Positions 13,158 to 21,782 are shown, numbered from the stretch's first letter. The stretch is 64,000 bases of DNA from Termitidicoccus mucosus (GCF_038725785.1 NZ_CP109796.1:1426001-1490000), one strand, 5' to 3'. The notes: a model not told the origin generated them from the sequence alone. Numbers and translations: made by a program.

Positions 13158-13180
13158 AAAAACGCCCCGAGGGGCGTTTC
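13158..13180 (-). terminator. Rho-independent terminator (bidirectional)
   Basis: Hairpin AAACGCCC/GGGCGTTT around a CGAG loop. On the minus strand it is followed by seven T's, placing a strong terminator 60 bp after the anti-sigma-like gene. On the plus strand the tail is only TTTC, so it may also weakly end cysW. Confidence 0.8.
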
Positions 13181-13238
13181 GAATGACGCTGAACCGCACC
13201 CTTCCATCAGGCACCAGGATGCGGCGACCCGAACCGGC

Positions 13239-14159
13239 TTAGAATTTTATCGAAACCTTGCCGTCAGCGGCGCCAAACCGGCTGCTGGAATCAACCAGCG
13301 CGCGATCGTTCAGGCGACTCGTGATGCGCTCGCGGGCGCGGGCGAGGCGGGGATTGTTGTCCGCGTCCATTTCGCTTTCCGAAACAGGATCGGCATAGGC
13401 GAGCAGACGGGAACTGCGCGGATTCGCCGAACTGGCGAGGCGATGCAGGTAATCAGTTTCGGACGTGGCATTGTCCGCCTCGGCCTCTACCGACGGGGAC
13501 ACCGCCTCGAAAAGGGCCAGAATGGGCGTGGCGACGATGCTGTCCCCGTTGCCCGACTGCACTTGCAAGGCGGCAATCGATTGCCGCCGGAAAATCTCGT
13601 TCCTGGCGCCGACAAACGCGGCGGCGACCGCCGACGTGCTCGACAGGGCCAGCATGCCATCGCTGGCATCGGCATCCGTCCGGGCCGGGAAAGTTTGCGC
13701 GTCCGACCGCGGCTGCGGGACGCCCACATCCGGCGCGGAGCGGACGCTCACGACTGCGACTCCTTCCTTGGCCGGCAAAGAAGCTGGCTCGTTGGACGCG
13801 TGCAATGACGAGGGCGCGATTCCGCCGCCATGCGCGCCGTCACCCACCGCGACAACGGTCGCATCCTGCGAGCCTGCCCCGACGCCCACCGCGACCGGCA
13901 GTGCCGTGCGGTCGGAACGCATCATGACCATGGCAAACGCCACGGCCGCGACCGCGCCGACCGGCACATAGATTTTGGCCAGGCCGCCCGTGAGGGAACG
14001 CCACCATGGGCGCTCTTCGACGATGGCGGCGGCAAGTTGCTTGTGGCGGAGATCCCGCTCAAATCCCTCCCAGAAATCCTGCGTGGGGCGCTCTGCCCGC
14101 TTGATGCGAAGGAGTTGCTCCAAGGTGACCTTGGATTGCGATGATTTGTCCTTGTCCAT
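13239..14159 (-). CDS. Probable anti-sigma factor, single-pass membrane protein
   Basis: No family recognised from sequence alone. The 306 residues consist of a charged cytoplasmic N-terminus (about 1-60, LEQLLRIKRAERPTQDFWEG), one membrane helix (about 63-82, IYVPVGAVAAVAFAMVM) and a low-complexity Ala/Ser/Val-rich remainder. It begins immediately after the stop of an ECF sigma gene (TAA then ATG, no spacer), so translational coupling and the topology argue for a membrane anti-sigma factor. No zinc-binding HxxxCxxC is present, so it would not be a ZAS-type anti-sigma. Confidence 0.6.
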   Translation of the reverse strand: MDKDKSSQSKVTLEQLLRIKRAERPTQDFWEGFERDLRHKQLAAAIVEERPWWRSLTGGLAKIYVPVGAVAAVAFAMVMMRSDRTALPVAVGVGAGSQDATVVAVGDGAHGGGIAPSSLHASNEPASLPAKEGVAVVSVRSAPDVGVPQPRSDAQTFPARTDADASDGMLALSSTSAVAAAFVGARNEIFRRQSIAALQVQSGNGDSIVATPILALFEAVSPSVEAEADNATSETDYLHRLASSANPRSSRLLAYADPVSESEMDADNNPRLARARERITSRLNDRALVDSSSRFGAADGKVSIKF

Positions 14160-14795
14160 TTATGCGCGCGTGTATGCCTGCAACTCGGCCTGAAGGAGCT
14201 GTTTCGCGTAGTGTAAACGCGAACGCACCGTGCCCACCGAGCATTCCATGATCTCGGCGATTTCCTCGTGGCTGAGTCCGTCTATTTCAAATAAAGTCAC
14301 CACAGTGCGATGTTTGATAGACAGCTTCTGCATCGCCTCGTTCAATTTTTCCTGAAGTTCTTTTACAAAGAGCTCCCGGTCTCCGCCATTTTTATCAGTC
14401 AGTTGTTTAAGCACTTCAGCATTTGTATCCTCTTCGTGGATTTTCTCGAAGCTGAAGAAGGAGCGCAGGCGGGACTTGCGCAAATGCGTGAGCGTGGAAT
14501 TGACCGCGATGCGATAGAGCCAGGTAAAAAATGACGATTGCCCCTGAAACCGATGGATGGATTGAAAGGCCTTGATGAAGGCATCCTGCGCCAAGTCCGC
14601 CGTATCCTCGCGATTGGAAGTCATGTTGTAGATGACGCCAAAAACACGCTCGCGATATTTCACGACGAGTTTGTCAAACGCCGCGACATCCCCGGCCTGC
14701 ACCTGCTGGACGATCTGCCAGTCGGCATCGGCTTCCTGCCGGCGATCGGGAGTCGCGACCAAGGTTTTTTCGAGAGTATGGGTTCCGACGGACAT
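14160..14795 (-). CDS. RNA polymerase sigma factor, ECF/RpoE family
   Basis: Alternative sigma factor of 211 residues. Region 2: FDKLVVKYRERVFGVIYNMT ... DTADLAQDAFIKAFQSI ... SSFFTWLYRIAVN; region 4: LSIKHRTVVTLFEIDGLSHE then EIAEIMECSVGTVRSRLHYA. No extra C-terminal SnoaL or similar domain. I use ATG 14795; a longer frame back to 14885 would run into the ferredoxin terminator stem. Its product is probably held by the coupled downstream membrane protein; the stimulus is unknown. Confidence 0.93.
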   Translation of the reverse strand: MSVGTHTLEKTLVATPDRRQEADADWQIVQQVQAGDVAAFDKLVVKYRERVFGVIYNMTSNREDTADLAQDAFIKAFQSIHRFQGQSSFFTWLYRIAVNSTLTHLRKSRLRSFFSFEKIHEEDTNAEVLKQLTDKNGGDRELFVKELQEKLNEAMQKLSIKHRTVVTLFEIDGLSHEEIAEIMECSVGTVRSRLHYAKQLLQAELQAYTRA

Positions 14796-14888
14796 TGGTT
14801 GCTTGGGTTGCGGAAGGAAACATGGCCGGTGTTGCGCCGGGTGGCAACCCCATTTGTCATGTTTCGCGGGCGCCTGTGCCTGCAAAAA

Positions 14889-14921
14889 AGCCCCTCCGGG
14901 AGCGTATTGCGCCGAGGGGCT
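14889..14921 (-). terminator. Rho-independent terminator after the ferredoxin gene
   Basis: 8-bp stem AGCCCCTC/GAGGGGCT (14889-14896 with 14914-14921), and on the minus strand a run of six T's follows. It separates the ferredoxin transcript from the sigma/anti-sigma pair. Confidence 0.8.
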
Positions 14922-14963
14922 CGGGAAGACCTAGTCTCAATAGGGAGAACTTACGCGCGCGGC

Positions 14964-15197
14964 TTATTCGCCGTCCTCACCGATGGCCTCGACGGGGCAG
15001 CCTTGCAGCGCCTCCATGCACAGGCCAACGTCTTCCTCGGAGGCGGGCTGCGCCTTCACGTAGGAGTAGCCTCCATCGTCGTTCCGGGCGAAAAACGCCG
15101 GCGCCGTCTCGCGGCAGAGGTCACAGTCGATGCACTGCTGATCGACGTAGAATTTGCCGGCTGCATTAATGTCCCATTTTTCTGCTTTGTTTGCCAT
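14964..15197 (-). CDS. Small ferredoxin, single [4Fe-4S] type
   Basis: Electron carrier of 77 residues. Cluster ligands are in CIDCDLC and a distant CP pair (LQGCPVEAIGEDGE), i.e. CxxCxxC plus one CP, typical of single-cluster [4Fe-4S] ferredoxins; a further Cys lies in GLCMEAL. Very acidic overall, as usual. It has its own terminator and a start divergent from the rhomboid-like gene. The partner enzyme is not evident nearby. Confidence 0.92.
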   Translation of the reverse strand: MANKAEKWDINAAGKFYVDQQCIDCDLCRETAPAFFARNDDGGYSYVKAQPASEEDVGLCMEALQGCPVEAIGEDGE

Positions 15198-15360
15198 GAT
15201 GACGGGAGAAAAGAGGATTTATTGAGACTGTCAAGACGGGGTGTTTACAAAAATTTCCGCATCTTTTTCGTGGTTTTCCGTCTGCCTTGTTGCTCTCCGT
15301 CCGGGACGGTGTTTGTATTTGTTTGAGCGTTTTCCAGTTTTTTTCTCTCTATACCAAACG

Positions 15361-16287
15361 ATGATTTCTGACAGGCATTACATGCGAGACGACTATAACC
15401 GGACGCCGACTTCGGTGCTTGTCTGGATGATTTCCGTCATCATCGCCGGATTCATCATACAAAATGTCTTCGAACGCCTGCTCCCCGGCGGGAACGACAC
15501 GTTTGCGCGCATCGCCGCGATGAGCCAGGGCGGATTGCTCGGCGGGCACGTTTGGAAGCTGCTCACCTACACGTTCCTGCACGAGGGCGTGCTGGCGGTC
15601 TTGTTCAACTGCCTGATGCTCTGGTTCCTCGGACGCGAATTGCGCCCGCTCATCGGCGAGAAGGGGCTCGCATGGCTGTATGTCGCGGCCTCGGTTGGCG
15701 GCGCGCTCGCGTGGTTCGGCGTCAACCTGGCCAACGGTGGTTTTCTCTATGGCGTGACGAGCGTAGTGTGCGCCTTTCTGGTCGTGTTCGCATGCATCTA
15801 TCCCGACCGGCAGATGACGCTGCTGCTGTTCTTCATCATTCCGGTCACGATAAAGCCGAAATACATCGCGGGCATCTGGGCGTTGATCGCCCTGTGCGGC
15901 CTCGTCTTCAGTGAAATCCCCGCGCGCGAATTCGACCTCGGCATGCACTATTCCGCCCAAATCGGCGGCATGCTCGTCGGCTTTCTCTATCACCGTCTCG
16001 TTTACCTGCGCGAATGGCGCAATCCCGACGGCCGCACGCAGATCGAACTGCCCCGCTGGCTGCGCCGGGCCAGAAAAGCCCCCGCCGCCGCTGCTTCAGC
16101 CAAATACAAGGTCAATGTCGGCGCGCCCGCCGATTCATCCGCGTCATCCATCTCGCCCAGCGCCGCCGATCTCCGGGCCGAAGTGGACCGCATCCTCGAC
16201 AAAATCAACAGCGAAGGCTTCGGCGCGCTCACCGCCGAGGAAAAGCAATTGCTGGACGACGCCAAGGATGTGCTCAACCGCCGCTGA
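15361..16287 (+). CDS. Rhomboid-fold membrane protein, catalytic residues missing
   Basis: A 308-residue polytopic membrane protein with rhomboid layout: WKLLTYTFLHEG and FNCLMLWFLGRELRPLIG in the L1/TM2 area, NGGFLYGVTSVVCAFLV where the GxSG nucleophile motif should be, and YSAQIGGMLVGFLYHR where the catalytic His (usually AHxGG) should be. By this alignment the Ser is Thr133 and the His is Gln200, so I predict a proteolytically dead rhomboid. The soluble tail (about 265-308, ADLRAEVDRILDKINSEGFG then ALTAEEKQLLD) resembles the small helical domain often found after bacterial rhomboids. ATG 15361 is chosen; ATG 15382 is possible. Confidence 0.85.
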   Translation: MISDRHYMRDDYNRTPTSVLVWMISVIIAGFIIQNVFERLLPGGNDTFARIAAMSQGGLLGGHVWKLLTYTFLHEGVLAVLFNCLMLWFLGRELRPLIGEKGLAWLYVAASVGGALAWFGVNLANGGFLYGVTSVVCAFLVVFACIYPDRQMTLLLFFIIPVTIKPKYIAGIWALIALCGLVFSEIPAREFDLGMHYSAQIGGMLVGFLYHRLVYLREWRNPDGRTQIELPRWLRRARKAPAAAASAKYKVNVGAPADSSASSISPSAADLRAEVDRILDKINSEGFGALTAEEKQLLDDAKDVLNRR

Positions 16288-16496
16288 CCGCATGGCCGGC
16301 CCGGACGCGAGCGATTTTTCAGCCGCCCGGGCCCGGCTTGGAATATCCTCGCATCACTCCAGATGCAACATTTGGGCTTTTCGCGCGTCTGCCTGTCTGT
16401 TTTTTTCCAACCATCGACGGCATGGAAACCGCTCATCACTTGCGCGTCCCTCCAAACGATGAAACAATTTCGCCCTCCACACGTCCATTTTTCGCG

Positions 16497-19028
16497 ATGA
16501 AGTTTTTTTCCGCTCTCACCCGCCACCGCCTGCGTTCGCTGCCCGGCCTCGCAGCCGCCGCCCTCGTTCTCACACTCGTTCCCGTCCGCGCCCAAGGCAC
16601 CGATGGCGGCGCCTTCAAAAGCACGCCCGCCTTCGAACGCGAAGTCGTGAACGTCATCGGCCTGCTCGAGCATTACCACTATAACCGCGATGCCGTCCGC
16701 CCCGCCGACTATGCCGAGGTCGTGCCGAATTTCATGTCCGATTTCGACGGCCAGCGCCTCTTCTTCCTCGAATCCGACAAGGCCGCCTTCATCGAAAAAT
16801 TTCCCGCCCGCTGGATCTACAACAACATCTCCGGCCTTGGCAAAATCGACCCCGCCTTCGTCATCTTCGGCACCTACAAGACCCGCGTCACCGACCGCAT
16901 CAACTGGGTGCTCGAACAACTCAAAACCGACCTTCCGCTCGACACCGAGGACACCTATCTCATTGATCGCAAAGACAGCCCCTGGCCCGCCGACGCAGCC
17001 GAGGCCGACGACATCTGGACGAAACGCATCAAATACGAGCTCATCCTCGAAATCCTCAACAAGAAGACCCCCGAGGAGGCCCGCGAAAGCGTCACCAAAC
17101 GCTACAACCGCATGCTCAAAAACCTCGGCGACATCGAGGGCAAGGACGTCGCCGAATCGTTCCTTTCCAGCATCGCCCGCCTCTACGATCCGCACTCCAC
17201 GTATTTCTCCGCCGAGACCTTTGAGGATTTTAGCATCCAGATGCGCCTCCAGCTCATCGGCATCGGCGCCGTGCTCAGCCTGGAGGACGATTACTGCGTC
17301 ATCAACGAAGTCGTCACCGGCGGCCCCGCCGACCTCAGCAAACAAATCCGGCCCAAGGACAAGATCCTCTTTGTCGGCCAGGACGACGGCAAGGAGCCGG
17401 TCGAGGTCATTGGCATGAAACTGCGCAAGATCGTGGACATGATCCGCGGCAAAAAAGGCACCAAGGTGCACCTCACCGTCCAGCCCGCCTCCGACCCCGC
17501 CCAGCGCAAGCAGGTCACGCTCGTCCGCGACGTGGTGAACCTCGATTCCGCCCGCGCCCGCGGCGCCATCTACGACGTTCCCGCCTCCGACGGCAAGAGC
17601 GCCACTCCGATCGGCGTCATCACGCTGCCCGCCTTCTACGGCCCCGACACCAGCGAGGACGGCGCCAGCAAAAACAGCGCCACACAGGATGTCGCCGAGC
17701 TCATCAAGCGCCTCCAGGCCGACGGCATCCAAGGGCTCGTCCTCGATCTCCGCGGCAACGGCGGCGGCCTCCTCACCGAAGCCATCGCCCTCTCCGGCCT
17801 CTTCATCAAACCCGGCCCCGTCGTCCAAGTGCGCGACTTTTACGGCAAGGTAAAAGTCGATTCCTCCGAGGACGCCACCATCGCCTACAACGGCCCGCTC
17901 GCCGTGCTCGTTTCCAAGTTCAGCGCCTCCGCCTCCGAAATCGTCGCCGGCGCGCTTCAAAACTACGGCCGCGCCATCATCATCGGCGACAGTTCCACGC
18001 ACGGCAAAGGCACCGTCCAGCAACTCATCGAGATGAAGGACGCCATCCCCTTCATGGCCCGCGCCGGCCTGAAAACCGGGGCCGTGAAACTCACCATCCA
18101 GAAGTTCTACCTCCCCGACGGCGAGTCCACCCAGCTCCGCGGCGTCGTCCCCGACATCATCCTGCCCTCCATCGACGATTATCTTCCCATCGGCGAGGCC
18201 GAACTGCCGCGCGCGCTCGCGTGGGATGAGATCAAAGCCGCACCCTTCGACGGCGGCCCGCTCGCCATCCCTGTCTTCGAGCCGCTGAAAAACGCCAGCC
18301 TCGAACGCCAGAAATCCTTCGAGGAGTTCACCTATCTCAACAAATCGATCGACTGGTTCAAAACCAAGCAGGCCCAGAAAACCCTCTCGCTCAATCTCAC
18401 CGCGCGCGAAAAACAACGCGACGCCGACAAGTCTTTCCGCAAGGAAATGGACCTGGAGCGCAACCGTCTCGCGGCCTCCGTCGGCTATCCCGCCCGTGAA
18501 TTTTCGCTCGTCCCGCCCAAGCCGAAGGCAACCGAAACCAACGAGGGTGAGACTCCCGTCAATGAAAACGCGACCCCCGGTGACGCCAAACTCGAAACCA
18601 ACGAGAACACCACCGTCGCGAAAAGCGACATCGACAACACCACCGCGGTGACCGCCGATGCGGACGCCGTCGGGGCGCCGCTTGCGACGCCCGTCGCGAA
18701 AGCCCCCGCCGCCCCGCCCGCCGCCACCCTTGCCTCAGCCGGCTCGCCCGGCGCCGCCGCGGCCAGCACCGCCGCCGCGTCCGACCTCCCCGACGCCACC
18801 GGCCTTTCCCTGGCCATGACCGGCGACACTGGCGAAGAACGAAACGGCACGGATGAAAACGACAGCGGCCTTTCCGACGAACAACTCGAGGAGGATGCGA
18901 AAAAGCTCGACATCCATCTTCGCGAATCCCTGCGCGTGCTCAACGACGCGATCGCGATGGCCCGCTCCCCTGAATCCGGATCCTTCGCCGGCGCCCCTCT
19001 CACCGCCCAGGCCGTCCGGCGCGAGTGA
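16497..19028 (+). CDS. prc: Tail-specific (C-terminal processing) protease, Prc/Tsp type
   Basis: Periplasmic serine protease of family S41, 843 residues. Signal peptide about 1-32 (LPGLAAAALVLTLVPVRAQG); N-terminal Tsp-type helical region to about 240 (YDPHSTYFSAETFEDF); PDZ domain about 250-330; S41 core with VLDLRGNGGG (415-424), nucleophile region FSASASE (Ser478 by alignment with E. coli Prc) and the general-base Lys504 in HGKGTVQ; then KLTIQKFYLPDGESTQLRGV and a DUF3340-like tail. The last about 190 residues are low-complexity (Asn/Thr/Glu then Ala/Pro) before an acidic helix. ATG 16497 gives the signal peptide directly; ATG 16422 would add 25 residues. Confidence 0.93.
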   Translation: MKFFSALTRHRLRSLPGLAAAALVLTLVPVRAQGTDGGAFKSTPAFEREVVNVIGLLEHYHYNRDAVRPADYAEVVPNFMSDFDGQRLFFLESDKAAFIEKFPARWIYNNISGLGKIDPAFVIFGTYKTRVTDRINWVLEQLKTDLPLDTEDTYLIDRKDSPWPADAAEADDIWTKRIKYELILEILNKKTPEEARESVTKRYNRMLKNLGDIEGKDVAESFLSSIARLYDPHSTYFSAETFEDFSIQMRLQLIGIGAVLSLEDDYCVINEVVTGGPADLSKQIRPKDKILFVGQDDGKEPVEVIGMKLRKIVDMIRGKKGTKVHLTVQPASDPAQRKQVTLVRDVVNLDSARARGAIYDVPASDGKSATPIGVITLPAFYGPDTSEDGASKNSATQDVAELIKRLQADGIQGLVLDLRGNGGGLLTEAIALSGLFIKPGPVVQVRDFYGKVKVDSSEDATIAYNGPLAVLVSKFSASASEIVAGALQNYGRAIIIGDSSTHGKGTVQQLIEMKDAIPFMARAGLKTGAVKLTIQKFYLPDGESTQLRGVVPDIILPSIDDYLPIGEAELPRALAWDEIKAAPFDGGPLAIPVFEPLKNASLERQKSFEEFTYLNKSIDWFKTKQAQKTLSLNLTAREKQRDADKSFRKEMDLERNRLAASVGYPAREFSLVPPKPKATETNEGETPVNENATPGDAKLETNENTTVAKSDIDNTTAVTADADAVGAPLATPVAKAPAAPPAATLASAGSPGAAAASTAAASDLPDATGLSLAMTGDTGEERNGTDENDSGLSDEQLEEDAKKLDIHLRESLRVLNDAIAMARSPESGSFAGAPLTAQAVRRE

Positions 19029-19134
19029 TTTTTCCCGCCCCCTCCCGAGGCGCGCGCAACCCCGCGCGCCTTTCCTGTTGAAGGTTGCGCCCAAAACGCA
19101 CAACTCTCTCCGCTGATATTTTCGCACCACCTCA

Positions 19135-19818
19135 ATGCATTTTTTAGCCGCCTTCAATATTTGGGAAATCTTTCTTCGATGCGACATCGTCGGCCAGGTC
19201 ATCACCACCAGCCTTGCCGTCTCCAGCATCATCGCCTGGGGCGTGATGTTCGGCAAACGCAATGACCTGCGGCAGCTCCGCCTGCTCAACCTCGCCTTCG
19301 AGCAGCACCTCCGCGACCAGCGCACGCTCCTCGACCTGCCCGAATCCTACCGCAACAAGCGCTCCATCCCCTACGGCGATCTTTTTGCCGACGCCATCGA
19401 CGCCTATTGGCGCGCCGCCGAGATCGGAAAACAAAAGGGCATCGACACCGCGCAATACCGGCTCGAACACACCGAGAACGCCCTCCAGCGCGCCCTCGCC
19501 CGCCAGATTCTCCGCTACGAATCCAGCATGGTCTTCCTCGCCTCGATTGTCTCCGGCGCCCCCTTCATGGGACTGCTCGGGACGGTGTGGGGCGTCATGG
19601 AGGCGTTCAGCGCGATTTCCGTGCAGCAGACCGCGAGCATCCAGACCCTCGCCCCCGGCGTTTCCGCCGCGCTCCTCACCACCATCGCCGGCCTGGTCGT
19701 CGCCATTCCGTCGGTCTTCGGCTACAATTATCTTTTCGCGAGCAACAAGCGCCTCATCACCGAACTCGAAAACTACGCCAGTTCCCTCGCCGACCGCATC
19801 GAGCTCGAATCGCAGTGA
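19135..19818 (+). CDS. exbB: Proton-channel motor subunit, ExbB/TolQ/MotA family
   Basis: Inner-membrane proton-channel subunit, 227 residues. Three membrane segments (about 18-38, 138-160, 172-200) with the long cytoplasmic loop between the first and second. Core text ASIVSGAPFMGLLGTVWGVM and APGVSAALLTTIAGLVVAIP is the MotA/TolQ/ExbB signature. An ExbD/TolR-type gene follows 47 bp later. The pair could power BtuB through TonB or the Tol system; nearby neither TonB proper nor TolA/TolB is present, so the choice is open. Confidence 0.92.
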   Translation: MHFLAAFNIWEIFLRCDIVGQVITTSLAVSSIIAWGVMFGKRNDLRQLRLLNLAFEQHLRDQRTLLDLPESYRNKRSIPYGDLFADAIDAYWRAAEIGKQKGIDTAQYRLEHTENALQRALARQILRYESSMVFLASIVSGAPFMGLLGTVWGVMEAFSAISVQQTASIQTLAPGVSAALLTTIAGLVVAIPSVFGYNYLFASNKRLITELENYASSLADRIELESQ

Positions 19819-19865
19819 GCGCGCCGACGCTTGCCACTTAAACCTTCAGCTTAAACTCCCCTCCC

Positions 19866-20300
19866 TTGGCCCGCACCCGCAATTTCAGGCGACACCGCCA
19901 GTCGAGTCCGATCTCGGAGATGAATCTCACCAATCTCATCGACCTCGGGTTCACGCTGCTGATCATTTTCATGATTGCGACCCCGCTCATCAACCAGGAG
20001 CAGACCATCCCGGTAAACCTCCCGGTCGAATCCAAAAGCTCGCAAATCAAGCCCGACAAAAACACCCAGTTTGTCGCCATCACGATCAAGGCAGACGGCA
20101 GTTACTACATCGACAACATCCGCGTGGGGTTCGCCGACCTCGAATTGCGCCTTCGCGCGCTCGGCGCGAACCCGAGGGACACCGTCATCCGCATCCGTGC
20201 CGACAGCAACGTCCAGTATCAGAAAATCATCACCCTGATGGACGAGCTGAAAAAAAACAACCTGAGCAAAATCACCTTCGACACGCAGTCGGGGACTTGA
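19866..20300 (+). CDS. exbD: Biopolymer transport protein ExbD/TolR
   Basis: Single-pass partner of the ExbB/TolQ channel, 144 residues. Short basic cytoplasmic start, ISEMNLTNLIDLGFTLLIIF, with the essential membrane Asp in LIDLGF, then a periplasmic domain ending in the helix VQYQKIITLMDELKKNNLSK. The start is taken as TTG 19866, since family members have 15-20 residues before SEMNLT and the first ATG (19920) would delete them. No Shine-Dalgarno motif precedes either. Confidence 0.9.
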   Translation: MARTRNFRRHRQSSPISEMNLTNLIDLGFTLLIIFMIATPLINQEQTIPVNLPVESKSSQIKPDKNTQFVAITIKADGSYYIDNIRVGFADLELRLRALGANPRDTVIRIRADSNVQYQKIITLMDELKKNNLSKITFDTQSGT

Positions 20301-20387
20301 GGGCGTCCCCATGCTCCTTTGGGCAAAGAATGCATGTCATGGTTGCCGGGCATATTATGCCATTTCCCAATGAAAATCACCCTTTTG

Positions 20388-20470
20388 CTGGAGGGCCGAG
20401 CTCCTGCGAGGCCGTCGCGGAAAAACGTCGCGTATAACCGCGACGGCCTCGCAGGAGCTCGGCCCTCCAG
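20388..20470. repeat. 80-bp palindromic element, copy 2
   Basis: Perfect 33-bp inverted repeat (20388-20420 with 20438-20470), 17-nt loop. Arm text CTGGAGGGCCGAGCTCCTGC then GAGGCCGTCGCGG; it differs from copy 1 mainly by a compensated C-to-T/G-to-A pair in both arms. Confidence 0.95.
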
Positions 20471-20537
20471 AAGAGTGAATTTCGTTCGGAATTGGTATTC
20501 GTTCTACTTTGTTAAGCTGGAGCATTCTTTGTTCAAT

Positions 20538-20620
20538 GAACGCCAAAGGTGCGTTCTATGACAGCCCAGGGCGCCGCCCTGGGTTTTGGGTGGTCATGAA
20601 TTTCAAGCCCTAAGGGGGCC
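20538..20620. repeat. Array of three short hairpins
   Basis: Three consecutive stems: GAACGC/GCGTTC (20538-20543 with 20551-20556), CCCAGGGC/GCCCTGGG (20565-20572 with 20576-20583), GCCC/GGGC (20607-20610 with 20616-20619). The order of an AACGC hairpin followed by an AGCCCAGGG hairpin resembles an intergenic element I recall from Planctomycetes and Verrucomicrobia genomes; that resemblance is from memory. Confidence 0.65.
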
Positions 20621-20665
20621 TCCACCGCCGCCGGCCCGACCAGCAGAGCCATTTGTATAAAAGTT

Positions 20666-21049
20666 TCAGCGGGCTGCTTTGTTTTTCCCTCTCCTTCGAG
20701 CGGCGGATTTGGCCATCGGCTCAACGTCATCGGAAGGACTGGCGGTGCTGAGCACCGCGCCAAGCAGACCGGGAAAACGAGCAGAGATATCCGCAACCCG
20801 GACGCAATTGATGAGTTCTTTCCCTCGGCGCCGCGTCGAAATCAAACCGGCTTTTCTGAGCACCTGAAGATGATGGGAAAGGGACGATTTCGGAATCTCC
20901 GAGGCAAGGGAACAAGCGGAACAAGGGCTTGGGCCCGTTTCGACAAGACGGCGCACTATGGCCAGCCGCAATGTGTCACTCAGCGCGTAAAGCACGTCGG
21001 TGATAACGAACTGCTCCGGCTTCGGCTCCAGCGATGATTGCATGCGCAT
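20666..21049 (-). CDS. ArsR-family transcriptional regulator
   Basis: Winged-helix repressor of 127 residues. LYALSDTLRLAIVRRLVETG then CSLASEIPKSSLSHHLQVLR is the ArsR helix-turn-helix, followed by the wing LISTRRRGKELINCVRVADI and a basic tail. Cys pair at CSACS lies just before the HTH; typical ArsR metal-site ELCVCDL is not present, so metal sensing is not supported. It is divergent from a flavoprotein gene whose promoter contains a palindrome, its likely target. Confidence 0.9.
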   Translation of the reverse strand: MRMQSSLEPKPEQFVITDVLYALSDTLRLAIVRRLVETGPSPCSACSLASEIPKSSLSHHLQVLRKAGLISTRRRGKELINCVRVADISARFPGLLGAVLSTASPSDDVEPMAKSAARRRGKNKAAR

Positions 21050-21094
21050 GACACCGACAAGAGACGCAAAAGAAACTTGCCAGGCAAGACGCCA

Positions 21095-21123
21095 TTGGTT
21101 CGATTATTTTCGAACTGTTAAAT
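21095..21123 (+). promoter_or_regulatory. Promoter with embedded operator for the flavoprotein gene
   Basis: TTGGTT (21095-21100), 17-nt spacer, TTAAAT (21118-21123), 18 bp before the ATG. A perfect palindrome GTTCGA-6 nt-TCGAAC (21098-21103, 21110-21115) fills the spacer, so a bound dimer would block polymerase. The divergent ArsR protein is the obvious candidate. Confidence 0.65.
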
Positions 21124-21140
21124 TTTAATCACTCTCCCAA

Positions 21141-21782
21141 ATGAGATTATTGGCAATCAACGGAAGTCCCCGCAAAAATATGAACACCGCCCATTTGCTG
21201 GGCGAGGTCGTCAATGGAGCCGCATCGCAAGGCGCAAACGCGGAACTGGTGCACCTGCGGGATAAAAAATACAGCGGGTGCACAAGCTGCTTCGCCTGCA
21301 AGGACCCGGCAGGGAAATATTATGGCCGCTGCGCCATGCGCGACGGGCTCACCGGGGTCCTGGAGACAGCGCACAAGGCCGACGTCCTGGTGCTGGGAAC
21401 CCCGGTTTATTATGGCGGAGAAACCAGCCTGATGCGCGCATTCATGGAGCGGCTTTGCTTTCAGTATCATCTTTACACTGACAAAAAACCGCCGCTCTCG
21501 CCGCGGAAGAAGAACGTCGCCCTTATCTACACGATGAATGTGAAGAGAGAGGAAATGGCAGGCTATGGAACGCCCGCCGTGATCGCGAATGCGAAAGGTA
21601 TTATGGAAGAATTATTCGCCCCCTGCGAAGTTTTCCTGTGCTGCGATACGAAACAGGTCAACGACTACAGCCGTTACGAAATGGATGTGTGGGATGTGCC
21701 TGGAAAGCTCAAACGGCACGAAGAAATATTCCCCAAAGAGCTCGGACAGGCATTCGAACTCGGGGCGAGACTGGTTGCATGA
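21141..21782 (+). CDS. Flavodoxin-like NAD(P)H-dependent oxidoreductase (FMN)
   Basis: Flavodoxin-fold reductase of 213 residues. FMN phosphate loop INGSPRKNMNT at 6-16, a cysteine-rich segment GCTSCFACKDPAGKYYGRCA (about 49-68, CxxCxxC plus a fourth Cys) as in iron-sulfur flavoproteins, and VLVLGTPVYYGGETSLMRAF, the FMN ring-binding loop. The four Cys suggest either a bound [4Fe-4S] cluster or redox thiols. Divergent from the ArsR gene, so probably induced by the ligand that regulator senses. Confidence 0.88.
   Translation: MRLLAINGSPRKNMNTAHLLGEVVNGAASQGANAELVHLRDKKYSGCTSCFACKDPAGKYYGRCAMRDGLTGVLETAHKADVLVLGTPVYYGGETSLMRAFMERLCFQYHLYTDKKPPLSPRKKNVALIYTMNVKREEMAGYGTPAVIANAKGIMEELFAPCEVFLCCDTKQVNDYSRYEMDVWDVPGKLKRHEEIFPKELGQAFELGARLVA

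Larger units (their letters stand above)
20301..20665. other. Gene-free region holding two palindromic elements
   Basis: A 365-bp stretch between exbD (plus) and the ArsR gene (minus), i.e. convergent ends. It holds the 80-bp palindrome and a string of three small hairpins, both listed separately. I see no coding potential. Confidence 0.7.

Noticed and set aside
14889-14921. Extended sigma-factor N-terminus beginning at 14885
   Set aside because: It would start beside or within the ferredoxin terminator stem and adds Cys/His/Pro-rich residues unlike the family.
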